From WHSW01 sp963828755 (lineage in GTDB: Bacteria; Actinomycetota; Thermoleophilia; Solirubrobacterales; 70-9): 64,000 nt of DNA. The translations under genes were made by a program, and so were the position numbers. Each line of letters starts with the position of its first letter. The first letter of the stretch is position 1. Positions 37,513 through 49,833 of the stretch are shown here, piece by piece. Where the stretch lies: NCBI GenBank assembly GCA_963828755.1, contig CAWHFY010000005.1, positions 60,443 to 124,442 of the forward strand. Direction: 5' to 3'. The notes beneath the pieces are model-generated. The model was not told where the DNA came from, searched no databases, and saw only the letters and a program-made list of their open reading frames with translations.

Positions 37513-38904
37513 TCAGCCGCCGGGCGGGGCCGTCTGCGGAGCGGTCTGAGGTGCCGTCTGCGGAGCCGTGCCGGGGGGCGCGGCGCCGCCCGGGACCGGG
37601 GTCAGGCCCGGGGTCGCGCCGCCGGCGGGCGCGGTCGATCCGGTCTGCGGGCCCTGCGCCAGGCCGACCGCGGCCGGCGTGCCGAAGACGTCGTTGGAGC
37701 CCGGGAGCGATCGGCTTGGTCGACGGCACCGGCGCGGCGCAGCCCTGGCTCTCGGCGATGTCCTTGGTGCACGGGTCCGGAGCCGGCTCGGCGTTCGAGC
37801 AGCGATCGATCCGATAGCCCTCGGCGCAGAACGTGCGCGCGATCCACTTCGTCTGGAAGTCGTCCTGGAAGGCCTGCGCGATCGTCTGCTGGCGGTTGGC
37901 GACCAGGCTGGCGCGGATCTGGTCGGCGACCGTCTGCGCCTGGGCGCCCGTGGCGCGCCCTGGACGGGGTCGTCGAGCTGCTGGGTGACCGCCGGGGTCA
38001 CCTTCTGGACCTCGATCACGTAGAAGCCGGCGTCGCCCTGGAACGGGCCGACGATCTCGTTCTCGGTCGCGCTGAACACCTGCTCGTCGAGCGCCGGCTC
38101 GGACTGACCCTCCGCGACCGCGGCCCGCAGGCCGCCGGTCGACTTGGTGGCCTCGTCGATCGAGTACTTCTTCGCGACCTCTTCCCAGGTCTTCGGCGAC
38201 GGGTCGGTGCCGAGCGCCTGGAGCGCCTGGTTGGCCTCGGCCTCGGTCTTGGTCAGGATGACGCGGACGTCGCGGGTCTCGGGTTGCTCGAACTGGGCGG
38301 CGTTGGCGTCGTAATAAGTCTGGACCTCTTCGTCGGTGACGGTCGGATCGCTCGGCAGGACGGCCTTCTGGATCGCGTCCGAGGCAAGCTGCAGCTGGAT
38401 CCGCTGGCGCGCCTCGTCGAGCGTGAAGCCGGACTGGTCGAGGAACTTCTGGAACGCCTTCTCCGAGCCGAACTGCTGCTGCTTGATCGACGCGAGCTCG
38501 TCGTCGATCTGGCGCTCGGTGATCTCGATCCCGCGCTCATCCGCCTCGCCGAGCACCCAGCGCGAGAGGATCAGATCACCCTCCGCGGAGTCGGCGAGCA
38601 GTTGGTACTGGGGGTCGTCCGTCGCGGGCACGTCCTTGAGCCCCTGGCGCGCGGCCGCCTGCACGAGGGCGCGGTCGAACTCCTCCTGGGTGATCGTCCC
38701 GTCGGGGGCCTCCTCGACCACCGCGATCGCGCCGTCGGGCACCGACGGGGTGCCGATCCCGACCGCCACGCCGACGATCACGAACAGCGCGACGAACATG
38801 ACCCCGAACAGGACCAGGCCCAGCGTCTTGCGCGATTTTGGCGACGGGGTCGCCTTCGCCCGCGCGGCAGCGGCGGGGTTGCCCTTCTTTCCCTGCGGAC
38901 TCAC
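37513..38904 (-). CDS. PpiC/SurA-type peptidyl-prolyl isomerase, membrane-anchored (two indels)
   Basis: About 463 residues: basic N-terminus, one membrane helix (TLGLVLFGVMFVALFVIVGV), a SurA-like N-terminal domain (FDRALVQAAARQGLKD, then SEKAFQKFLDQSGFTLDEAR), a parvulin domain (DVRVILTKTEAEANQALQAL, KKYSIDEATKSTGGLRAAV, AGFYVIEVQKVTP), and a Pro/Thr/Gln-rich tail. A missing base near 37962 and an extra one near 37705 displace about 85 residues; the corrected text reads GAQAQTVADQIRASLVANRQ and contains four cysteines. It folds exported proteins outside the membrane. Confidence 0.85.
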   Translation of the reverse strand: MSPQGKKGNPAAAARAKATPSPKSRKTLGLVLFGVMFVALFVIVGVAVGIGTPSVPDGAIAVVEEAPDGTITQEEFDRALVQAAARQGLKDVPATDDPQYQLLADSAEGDLILSRWVLGEADERGIEITERQIDDELASIKQQQFGSEKAFQKFLDQSGFTLDEARQRIQLQLASDAIQKAVLPSDPTVTDEEVQTYYDANAAQFEQPETRDVRVILTKTEAEANQALQALGTDPSPKTWEEVAKKYSIDEATKSTGGLRAAVAEGQSEPALDEQVFSATENEIVGPFQGDAGFYVIEVQKVTPAVTQQLDDPVQGAPRAPRRRRSPTRSAPAWSPTASRRSRRPSRTTSRRSGSRARSAPRAIGSIAARTPSRLRTRAPRTSPRARAAPRRCRRPSRSLPGSNDVFGTPAAVGLAQGPQTGSTAPAGGATPGLTPVPGGAAPPGTAPQTAPQTAPQTAPPGG

Positions 38905-39043
38905 GAGTTCGGCAGCATAACGACCGCCACCTAAAGCGCGGCTCAGAAAGCGCGGCAGGGCGCTCGAACGGGCCGAGGGTCTTTGCGGTCCGGCGGAGAT
39001 TCAGGCGCCGGTCGACCATGGACGAGCACCGAAAGTCGCGCGG

Positions 39044-42501
<3,458 letters not shown>

Positions 42502-42503
<2 letters not shown>

Positions 42504-44649
42504 GGGCGCCACGAGCCGACGGATCGCCGCTCCGACGCTGGCGATCCTGACGGCCGTCCTACTGCTGGTCGCGACCCTGGTTGGTTACGCGAACAGCGCC
42601 CTCTTCGATTCGAACGAGTTCGCCAACCGGGCGAGCGCGGCGCTCGACGACGAGGCCGTCCGTGCCGAGATCGCCACCCGGGTCACCGACGATCTCGTGA
42701 TCAACGCGCGGGCCGACCTGATCGCCGTGCGCCCGGTGATCGAGAGCGTCGTCGATGGCCTGGTCGGCGGGAAGGTGTTTCAGAGCGTCTTTCGGTCGGC
42801 GGTCCGCGATGTGCACCGGGCGGTGTTCCGGCAGGACCAGAACACGGTCACGCTGACTCTGGCCGACGTCGGCGAGGTCCTCCGCGGTGCGATCCAGGCG
42901 CTGCGACCACAGATCGCCAAGGAGATCCCCGGCAAGGCCGACGTCGAGATCACCGACGTCGATCCGCCGGCGTGGGTAGCGGACCTGGCGCGGGCGGCCG
43001 ACAACGCGGTCGCGGTCGAGATCGTCCTGCTGCTCCTCGCCGCGGCGATGATCACCGTGGCGCTCTGGCTCTCTCCGGACAGACGCCGGACCGCGCTCAC
43101 GTTCGGCGTCGCGATCGTGGTCGCGGGGGTGGTCGCCGTGGTCGCCCTGGGCGTCGCGAAGACGCTGGTGCTCGCGCGCATCGACGCCGCCGGGGTCCGC
43201 GATGCGGTCGACGGGATCTGGAACGCCTTCCTCGGCGACTTGACGCGGACGCTTTATCTGTTCGCCGCGTGCGGCGGCGTGATCGCGGCCGCGGCCTCTT
43301 CGCTGCTGCGCCCGGTCGATCTGGCGGCGCCCCTTCGCAAGTGCCTCGAGCTGTTCGCGACAACGCCCGAGCGGCGGGGGTGGCGCCTCTTCCGGGCGAT
43401 CGCGCTGATCACGGTCGGGGTCCTGATCGTCGCCCGCAGCGACGCGTTCGTCGACCTCGTGGTCTTGCTGATCGGCGTCTACGTCGCCTACGCGGGGGTC
43501 GCGGAGCTGATGCGGATGATCCTCCCGGCCGACGAGGAGGAGGTACGCGCGGATCGGGTCGCGGGCGGGCGGGTCCTTGCGGCGACGGCCATCGCCCTGG
43601 TGGTGATCGTCGTGGGCAGCGCGATCTTCGTCGGCGCCGGTGGGTTGGACGAGACCCGACGGGTCCTGCGCACCGAGGGATGCAACGGCAGCCGCGATCT
43701 GTGCGACCGGCCTCTCGACGAGGTTGCGTTCGCGTCGACCCACAACGCCATGTCCGCCGCGACCAATCCCGGATGGCTGTTCGCCCAGCAGGAGAAGGGA
43801 CTGTCGGCGCAGCTCAATGACGGCATCCGGGGACTGTTCATCGACGCGCACTTCGGCGCCCCGACGGAGAACGGAACTGTGAAGACGGACCTCTCCGATC
43901 TCTCGGGCCCTGAGCGCCAGGCCTACGAGGAGGAGCTCGGCCCCGAGGCGCTGGACGCGGCGCTGCGCATCCGCGACCGGATCGTCAACTCTCCCGCGAC
44001 CGGCCCGCGCCAGGTCTACCTCTGCCACCGCTTTTGCGAGCTGGGCGCGCTACCGCTGACGACGGCGTTCACCGAGATCCGCGATTTTCTCGCGGCGAAC
44101 CCGAGCCAGGTGGTGGTGATCGTGGTCGAGGACTACGTCCCGCCCAGCGAAATCGCCTCCGCCGCCGAGAAGACCGGTCTGATCGACCACATCTACACGG
44201 GCCCGCTCGCCGAGCCGCTGCCGAGCCTGCACCAGATCGTGAGGTCAGGCGGAAGCGCGGTGATGATGTCCGAGAACAACGACGGCGGCCAAGCGGTGCC
44301 GTGGTATCACCGCGCCTACGACTCGCTGCTGCAGGAGACCCCGTACTCGTTCAAACGGCCCCCAGAGCTACTCGATCGCGACCAGCTGCCCGCGAGCTGC
44401 GCCGAGAACCGCGGTCCGCGTTCGGCGCCGCTGTTCTTGGTCAACCACTGGATTGACACTTCGCCAGCGCCGAAGCCCTCGAACGCGGCGAAGGTGAACA
44501 CGCGGGAGGCGCTGCTGCGCCGGGTGCACACCTGCGAGCGCCGCCGCGGGCTGCTCGCCAACTTCCTCTCGGTCGACTTCTACCTCGAGGGCGATGTCTT
44601 CGGAGCCATCGACGAGCTCAACGCCGAACGCGCCGCGCCGAACCCGTAG
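42502..44649 (+). CDS. Membrane protein with C-terminal PI-PLC-X-like phosphodiesterase domain
   Basis: 715 residues. An N-terminal helix (LAILTAVLLLVATLVGYANS) and an outer domain are followed by about six membrane helices between residues 170 and 390. A C-terminal domain follows with FASTHNAMSAATNPGWLFA and SAQLNDGIRGLFIDAHFGA, the catalytic-histidine and barrel motifs of PI-PLC-like proteins. YLCHRFCELGALPLTTAFTE and VVIVVEDYVPPSE continue the barrel. The membrane helices bring the catalytic domain to the outer face. Substrate may be a phospholipid or glycolipid. Its ATG shares a CATG with the ATG candidate of mfd on the other strand. Confidence 0.75.
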
Positions 44650-45442
44650 AACAACTCCGGCCACGTCCTCCGCTTCGCGTCCGGGCGTGCCGGGTGGGTA
44701 CCTGCGCCCCGGCTATTCGACGATACGGCAATCCCGGGCCGGAGCGCGCCCAGTCGACCTGGCCCTCGCCCTCGATCCGCGAGCGCTCCTCGACCTCGTC
44801 CCACTGGTGCAGCATGCGCTTGAGCTTCGCGACGGCCTCGGGCGGGTGCTCGGCGACCTGCATCGCGAGCTGCAGCGCCGCCTCCTCGGTGCGCGGCGCC
44901 GAGACGACCTTGTGCACGAGGCCCCAGCGGTAGGCGACGTCGACGTCGACCTCCTTCGAGGTCAGCAGCAGGTACTTGGCGACCGAGAGCCCGCAGAGGG
45001 TGACCAGCCGCGCCGGCCCGACCGGGACGCCGAGCGCGGCCCCGGGGAAGCGCAGCCGCAGGTTCGAGCCGCCGATCCGCAGGTCGCAGGCGACCGCGAT
45101 CTCGGCGCCGCCGCCAACGCAGGCGCCGTGGCAGGCGGCCACAGTGGGCTTCGGGAACGCGGTCAGCTCGTCGTAGAGCGCCGCGAACAGCTGCATCCGG
45201 CGGATGCTGCCCTCCTGATCGAGCTCCTCGCGCACGTCGGCGCCGGCCGAGAGGCCCATGTGGTCGGTCGACGAGAGCACGAGGACCCTTGCCTCGTCGT
45301 CGGCGCGGGCGCTCGCGAGGTGGGCCAGCAGCTCCTCGAGCATCGCCGTGTTGATGGCGTTGCGCGCCGTCGGGCGGTCGAGGCGCAGCAGCGCCACCCG
45401 GTCGGCGACGTCATAGGTGGTCAGCGGCTCACTCGTCGTCAT
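44618..45442 (-). CDS. Enoyl-CoA hydratase/isomerase family protein
   Basis: About 274 residues in the open frame. Crotonase motifs: ALLRLDRPTARNAINTAMLE, SAGADVREELDQEG (oxyanion loop), ACHGACVGGGAEIAVACDLR and FPGAALGVPVGPARLVTLCG. It hydrates or isomerises an acyl-CoA, with the catalytic acids not assignable with certainty. The last 40 residues are arginine-rich and unlike the family, and they overlap the convergent gene; a shift near 44720 leading to a TAG at 44713 would give a shorter, more usual protein. It follows pth with a 14-base overlap. Confidence 0.85.
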   Translation of the reverse strand: MTTSEPLTTYDVADRVALLRLDRPTARNAINTAMLEELLAHLASARADDEARVLVLSSTDHMGLSAGADVREELDQEGSIRRMQLFAALYDELTAFPKPTVAACHGACVGGGAEIAVACDLRIGGSNLRLRFPGAALGVPVGPARLVTLCGLSVAKYLLLTSKEVDVDVAYRWGLVHKVVSAPRTEEAALQLAMQVAEHPPEAVAKLKRMLHQWDEVEERSRIEGEGQVDWARSGPGLPYRRIAGAQVPTRHARTRSGGRGRSCSTGSARRVRR

Positions 45443-46025
45443 CGGCGGCGATCCTTTCAAGCAGGCGCTCGGTCTCGTCGGCCGCGGCGCTGATCAGCGC
45501 CGCCACGTCGGCCTCAGGCTCGCTGAAGCGGCCGAGCACGTGGGCGGAGACGATCTCCGGGTCGGTCGAGTCGGGGCGCCCGACCCCGACCCGGACCCGC
45601 CAGTAGTCGTTCGATCCGAACCCGTCGCGCAGGCTCTTGAGCCCGTTGTGCCCGGCCGCGCCGCCGCCGAGCTTGGTTCGGATCTCGGCAAACGGCAGGT
45701 CGATCTCATCGTGGATCGCGACCACGTGGTCGAGGGGAATCCGCATCGCGCCGCGGGCCGGGCCGGCGGCCTTGCCGGACTCGTTCATGAACGTCTGCGG
45801 GGTGAGCACGACGACCCGCGGGCCGCCGGGCCGGATCCGGCCCTCCGCCAGCTCGGCCCCGTACTTGCGGCGCGGCTTCGACAGGTCCCAGCGCTCAGCG
45901 AGCTGCTCGGCGACCTGGAAGCCGACGTTGTGGCGGGTGCGCGCGTAGCGGCTGCCCGGATTGCCGAGCCCGACGAGGAGAAAGCGATCGCCCGGCTCCT
46001 CGGAGCGGCGAGCGAACAGGCGCAG
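45429..46025 (-). CDS. pth: Peptidyl-tRNA hydrolase, apparent CTG start
   Basis: 198 residues. LLVGLGNPGSRYARTRHNVG contains the catalytic histidine, LTPQTFMNESG the conserved substrate-binding loop, VAIHDEIDLPF the aspartate and GGGAAGHNGLKSL the second histidine and asparagine. It recycles peptidyl-tRNAs. The frame has no ATG, GTG or TTG upstream of 45809, which would delete the catalytic region. A CTG at 46025 lies 7 bases after GGAGGAG, which overlaps the rplY stop; this is the best start. It is coupled to rplY as in other actinomycetes. Confidence 0.92.
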   Translation of the reverse strand: MRLFARRSEEPGDRFLLVGLGNPGSRYARTRHNVGFQVAEQLAERWDLSKPRRKYGAELAEGRIRPGGPRVVVLTPQTFMNESGKAAGPARGAMRIPLDHVVAIHDEIDLPFAEIRTKLGGGAAGHNGLKSLRDGFGSNDYWRVRVGVGRPDSTDPEIVSAHVLGRFSEPEADVAALISAAADETERLLERIAADDDE

Positions 46026-46029
46026 GGGG

Positions 46030-46740
46030 TTACTCCTCCGAGTCGCCGGAGTCGTCGGACGAGTCGTCGCCGGACTCGGCCGCGGCCTCCTCGCCCTCGA
46101 CGGGCTCGCCGTCCTCGCCGACCAGCTCGGCCTCCTCCTCGATCTCGGTCTCCGGCTCCTCCTCGACCCGCGGGGGCGAGAGGGTGGCGATCGTGATCTC
46201 GTCGGCGCTCTGGTCCTCGCCGAGGACGAACTCGACGCCCTCGGGGGCGACGATGGCGCTGAGCTGAAGCGTGTCGTTGATCTCCATCCCGGAGACGTCC
46301 GCTGGGATCGACTCGGGGATCTCGGTCGGCAACGCGGAGATCGTGACCTCGTGGGTGACGTGCTCGAGAACGCCCCCCTCCTTGACGCCGGGGGCGTCGT
46401 CGGCGCCGAGCAGCTCGATCGAGACCTCGGCCTGGATCTCGACCTTCAGGTTGACCTCCTGGAGGTCGAGGTGGACGAGCTCGCCGCGAACCGGGTCGCG
46501 CTGCTGGTCCTTGACCACGGCCGGCACCGCGCTCGAGCCCTCGATCTCCACGTCGATCAGCGCGCCGCCGTGCACGAGCACGTTGCGGATGTCGCGCTGG
46601 CCGACCTGGAAGGCGCGCGCCTCCGAGCCGCTGCCGTAGATGACGCCCGGAACGAAGCCGTCGCGGCGCAGGCGCCGGCTCGTGCGCGAGCCGAACTCGG
46701 TTCGGGGCTGGACTGTGAGGGTGACGCGGTCTGAAGCCAT
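46030..46740 (-). CDS. rplY: 50S ribosomal protein L25/general stress protein Ctc
   Basis: 236 residues: the N-terminal 5S rRNA-binding L25 domain (EFGSRTSRRLRRDGFVPGVI, then RNVLVHGGALIDVEIEG), the Ctc beta domain (VHLDLQEVNLKVEIQAEVSI, LPTEIPESIPADVSGMEIND), and a long acidic tail ending DDSSDDSGDSEE. It binds 5S rRNA in the large subunit. pth lies 4 bases downstream, the usual rplY-pth order. A TATCCT box lies 10 bases before the ATG. Confidence 0.93.
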   Translation of the reverse strand: MASDRVTLTVQPRTEFGSRTSRRLRRDGFVPGVIYGSGSEARAFQVGQRDIRNVLVHGGALIDVEIEGSSAVPAVVKDQQRDPVRGELVHLDLQEVNLKVEIQAEVSIELLGADDAPGVKEGGVLEHVTHEVTISALPTEIPESIPADVSGMEINDTLQLSAIVAPEGVEFVLGEDQSADEITIATLSPPRVEEEPETEIEEEAELVGEDGEPVEGEEAAAESGDDSSDDSGDSEE

Positions 46741-46763
46741 GCGGCGGCTGAGGATAGAGAAAT

Positions 46764-46847
46764 ACGCCGGCTCAACGGCGCCGGGGCTCGGCTTCGCCCT
46801 CCGGGCTCCGCCTCACGGACGCCGGCTCAACGGCGCCGGGCTCGGCT
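46764..46847. repeat. Direct repeat of about 29 bp upstream of rplY
   Basis: The sequence starting ACGCCGGCTCAACGGCGCC and ending CTCGGCT occurs at 46764-46793 and at 46819-46847, differing by one G. Each copy contains a small hairpin (GCCG/CGGC around CTCAA). The pair fills the space between the 3' end of the DUF1254 gene and rplY, both on the minus strand, and may act as a tandem terminator or a REP-like element. Confidence 0.7.
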
Positions 46848-48328
46848 CAGGAAGCGCAGGAGGTGCCATCGGAGCCGACGCCGCCGGTGCAGCGCTGGAC
46901 CGCGGGTGGCTGCCAGCCGCTCCCGTCGAGGATTCCGGCCCGGGCCTCGCCGGGCTCGTAGAACCGCCAGATCAGCCTGAAGGCACCGCCGTCGGACGGC
47001 GAGGGGAGCCAGTTTTGAGCCTGCTGGGGATCCGATGGCGCGTCAGGCTGCACGTAGAGGTCGAGCGAGCCATCGGCGTTCGGGTGCAGGTCCGAGCGGT
47101 CGTTGATCAGGTAGCGGTCGAGCGGATTCGGGACCAAGAAGATGTTCGCGTCATACATGGTCACCGACCAGAACTGCTTCGCCGGGATCGGGAGCTGATC
47201 GGCGGGGATGTGCAGTACGTAGCGCGAGCTGCCGACCAGCGGGCTCAGGTCGTGCGCCGTCTGCGTGAACGCGTAGATCGCGATCTTCGGCTTCAGCGCC
47301 CCGACGCCGAGCTTGTCGGTCAGCGCCCGCAGCGTGTAGTCGGTTCCGTAGGTGCCGATGTTCCCGATCAGGTAGCCGTTGTGGAGGCCGAACTCGGCCA
47401 CGTACCGCCTGGCGATCTCCGCCTGTACGTTCGCCGGGCCCTCGGTGACGGCGTCGCGCATCCCGCGGAGCGTCTCCGCGCTCAGGTTCGGATCGGTGCT
47501 CGGGTCGAGCCCGAGGCCGACCCCGATCGCGGTGAGTTGCTTCAACAGCGGCGCGTCCGCCGCGGGCGGCGGGAACTTGCTCAGCAGCTTGCCGAGCGCG
47601 GAGTAGAACTGGAGCGGGTCCTGGCCTGGCCCAAGCCCCGCGATCGGCGGATGGTCGACGGTCGTGTCCACGGGCTTGATCGTCGGCGGCCGGTACTTCT
47701 CGCCGAACGTCTTCAGCGGCTGCAGGCCGTAGGAGGCTTGGATCTCGTTGACCCGCTCGGTGTCGCCCTCGCCCTTGATGTAGGTGCGCCCGATCATCCA
47801 GACGCGCTTGTAGGGCGACTTCACCTTCGTCACGCCCCGTGGCAGCTTGCCGCGGAATCCGGGGCCGACGATCGCGAAGTCTCCACCCTTCTGCTGACCG
47901 GTGATCGTGCCGATGTTGCGGAAGTTCTCGGTCCACGGTGAGACGAGCTCGAAGACGTAGAACCGGTGCATCTTCGGCACGTGCAGGATCTGCGGCTGGC
48001 GCGAGAGGTTGAGCCACGCGATCGAGTACAGGGTGTCGTGGTTGGGAGCGACCACGTCCCGGTTCTCGGGCTTGGCGAGCGCGTCGGCGTGACTGAACTG
48101 GTTGACCGGGGCGTCGCCGGCGTGGTCGGGCTTCGAGACGCTGGTGTTGGTGCGGAAGATCCGGTCCGTATCGACGATCGGGATCCCGTACTCGTACGCC
48201 TTCGAGCCGAGCGCGTAGCCGGTCTCGTAGTCGGTGGCCGCGGGCGCGGGCGCGGCGGCGATGGCGAGCGCCGCGGCGGTGGCCGCGAGGGCGACGGTGA
48301 GGCGCAGTGCGCGGGCGGCGATCAACAC
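46847..48328 (-). CDS. Secreted DUF1254/DUF1214-domain protein
   Basis: 493 residues with a signal peptide (VALAATAAALAIAAAPAPAA). The N-terminal DUF1254 domain contains YGIPIVDTDRIFRTN and NRDVVAPNHDTLYSIAWLNL; the C-terminal DUF1214 region contains PIPAKQFWSVTMYDANIFLV and NPLDRYLINDRSDLHPNADG. Both are characteristic of this widespread secreted family, whose biochemical role is not established. Starts with GTG 48328. It lies between the conserved rplY-pth backbone and the ABC1 kinase gene. Confidence 0.88.
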   Translation of the reverse strand: MLIAARALRLTVALAATAAALAIAAAPAPAATDYETGYALGSKAYEYGIPIVDTDRIFRTNTSVSKPDHAGDAPVNQFSHADALAKPENRDVVAPNHDTLYSIAWLNLSRQPQILHVPKMHRFYVFELVSPWTENFRNIGTITGQQKGGDFAIVGPGFRGKLPRGVTKVKSPYKRVWMIGRTYIKGEGDTERVNEIQASYGLQPLKTFGEKYRPPTIKPVDTTVDHPPIAGLGPGQDPLQFYSALGKLLSKFPPPAADAPLLKQLTAIGVGLGLDPSTDPNLSAETLRGMRDAVTEGPANVQAEIARRYVAEFGLHNGYLIGNIGTYGTDYTLRALTDKLGVGALKPKIAIYAFTQTAHDLSPLVGSSRYVLHIPADQLPIPAKQFWSVTMYDANIFLVPNPLDRYLINDRSDLHPNADGSLDLYVQPDAPSDPQQAQNWLPSPSDGGAFRLIWRFYEPGEARAGILDGSGWQPPAVQRCTGGVGSDGTSCAS

Positions 48329-48399
48329 GGGATAGCTCTCTTCCTTGAGAACTCGGTTTCGACTGTATTCAAACCGAGGCCGGCGCCGAAGTAGCGCTC

Positions 48400-48405
48400 T
48401 ACGCT
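48400..48405 (+). promoter_or_regulatory. -10 box of a leaderless promoter for the ABC1 kinase gene
   Basis: TACGCT ends 6 bases before the GTG at 48412. This spacing favours GTG 48412 as the start over ATG 48427. Confidence 0.4.
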
Positions 48406-48411
48406 GACCGG

Positions 48412-49827
48412 GTGGCCGGAGACGAGATGAAGATCCCGAAGGGCCGGATCCGCCGCTCCGCGAAGCTGGGCACGGCGATGGGCTCGCAGGCGGCCCGGTA
48501 CGCCGGAACGAGGGCGGCCGGGGTCGCGCGCCCGGACGACGTCGCCGAGGAGAAGCTCGAGGCGCGCCACCTGGAGACGGCGCTGAAGATGGTCCGCACG
48601 CTCGGCGAGATGAAGGGCGCGGCGATGAAGATCGGCCAGCTCGCGTCGTTCATCGACACCGAGGTCCTGCCCCCCGAGTACGCCGAGATCTACCAGACGG
48701 AGCTCGCAAAGCTGCGCACCTCGGCGCCGCCGATGCCGTGGGAGCGGGTCTCGAAGGTGATCGAGGAGGAGTACGGCGAGCCGGTCCACGAGCACTTCGC
48801 CGAGTTCGAGCCGCGGGCGTTCGCCGCCGCCTCGATCGGCCAGGTGCACCGCGCGAAGCTGCTCGACGGCCGCCCAGTCGCGGTCAAGATCCAGTACCCC
48901 GGGGTCGCCGAGGCGCTCGAGGCGGACATGCGCAACGCCGGCATCCTCGTTCGGCTCGCGAAGGCCCTCGCGCCCGGCCTCGACGCGAAGTCGGTCGCCT
49001 CCGAGCTGCGCGCCCGGGTGCTGGAGGAGCTCGACTACGAGTACGAGGCGCAGAACCAGCGCACCTTCTCGCGCGCCTACCGTGGCCACCCGTTCATCTA
49101 CGTCCCCGACGTGATCACTCGGCTGTCCCGCCGCCGGGTGCTGGTCAGTGAGTTCGTGGAGGGGGTGGGGTTCGAGCGGGTGAAGGAGCTCGACGACGAG
49201 GAGCGCAGCCGCTTCGGCGAGATCGTCTTTCGCTTCTGCTTCGGCTCGATCTACCACCTGCAGCACTTCAACGCCGACTCTCACCCCGGCAACTACCTGC
49301 TGATGGAGGACGGCCGGGTCGCCTTCCTGGACTTCGGGATGACCAAGAAGCTCGACCGCGAGCAGATCGAGCTCGAACAGGCGGCGCTCGACGCGGCGAT
49401 CCGCGGCGACCCCGAGGCGCTGCGCCGGCGCCTGCACGACCTCGGCTTCGTCAAGAAGCCGACCAAGCTCGACGCGGAGCACCTGATGGACCACGTGATG
49501 CTGGTCGGCGGCTGGTACATCCAAGACGGCGAGTACCAGGTCTCCTCGCGGCGGGTGATGAAGATCATCGAGTCCGCCTCCGACCCGCGCTCGGAGTACT
49601 TCCAGGTGATGCGGCGCGAGAACATCCCCGCCGACGAGCTGATGGGTCGGCGGATGGAGATCGGGGTGATCGCGGTGCTCGCCCAGCTGCGCGCCAAGCG
49701 CAACTGGCACCGGATCATGCGCGAGTGGGTCTACGCTGACGAGCCCGAGACCGAGCTCGGCCGCCAGGAGTGGGAGTACTTCGAGACCCGGGGCATCCGC
49801 CGCGTTCCGGGACTGGCAGCGCCCTGA
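48412..49827 (+). CDS. ABC1/AarF/UbiB family atypical kinase
   Basis: 471 residues. Family motifs in order: KMVRTLGEMKGAAMKIGQLA (the KxGQ motif), the Ala-rich loop FAAASIGQVHRAKL, the VAIK-like VAVKIQYPG lysine, ELDYEYEAQNQ (ExD), NADSHPGNYLLM (catalytic loop) and VAFLDFGMTKK (metal-binding DFG). Members bind ATP and influence isoprenoid quinone or lipid metabolism; the true substrate is unsettled. No quinone genes are next to it. Confidence 0.92.
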   Translation: MAGDEMKIPKGRIRRSAKLGTAMGSQAARYAGTRAAGVARPDDVAEEKLEARHLETALKMVRTLGEMKGAAMKIGQLASFIDTEVLPPEYAEIYQTELAKLRTSAPPMPWERVSKVIEEEYGEPVHEHFAEFEPRAFAAASIGQVHRAKLLDGRPVAVKIQYPGVAEALEADMRNAGILVRLAKALAPGLDAKSVASELRARVLEELDYEYEAQNQRTFSRAYRGHPFIYVPDVITRLSRRRVLVSEFVEGVGFERVKELDDEERSRFGEIVFRFCFGSIYHLQHFNADSHPGNYLLMEDGRVAFLDFGMTKKLDREQIELEQAALDAAIRGDPEALRRRLHDLGFVKKPTKLDAEHLMDHVMLVGGWYIQDGEYQVSSRRVMKIIESASDPRSEYFQVMRRENIPADELMGRRMEIGVIAVLAQLRAKRNWHRIMREWVYADEPETELGRQEWEYFETRGIRRVPGLAAP

Positions 49828-49833
49828 CGGCCC

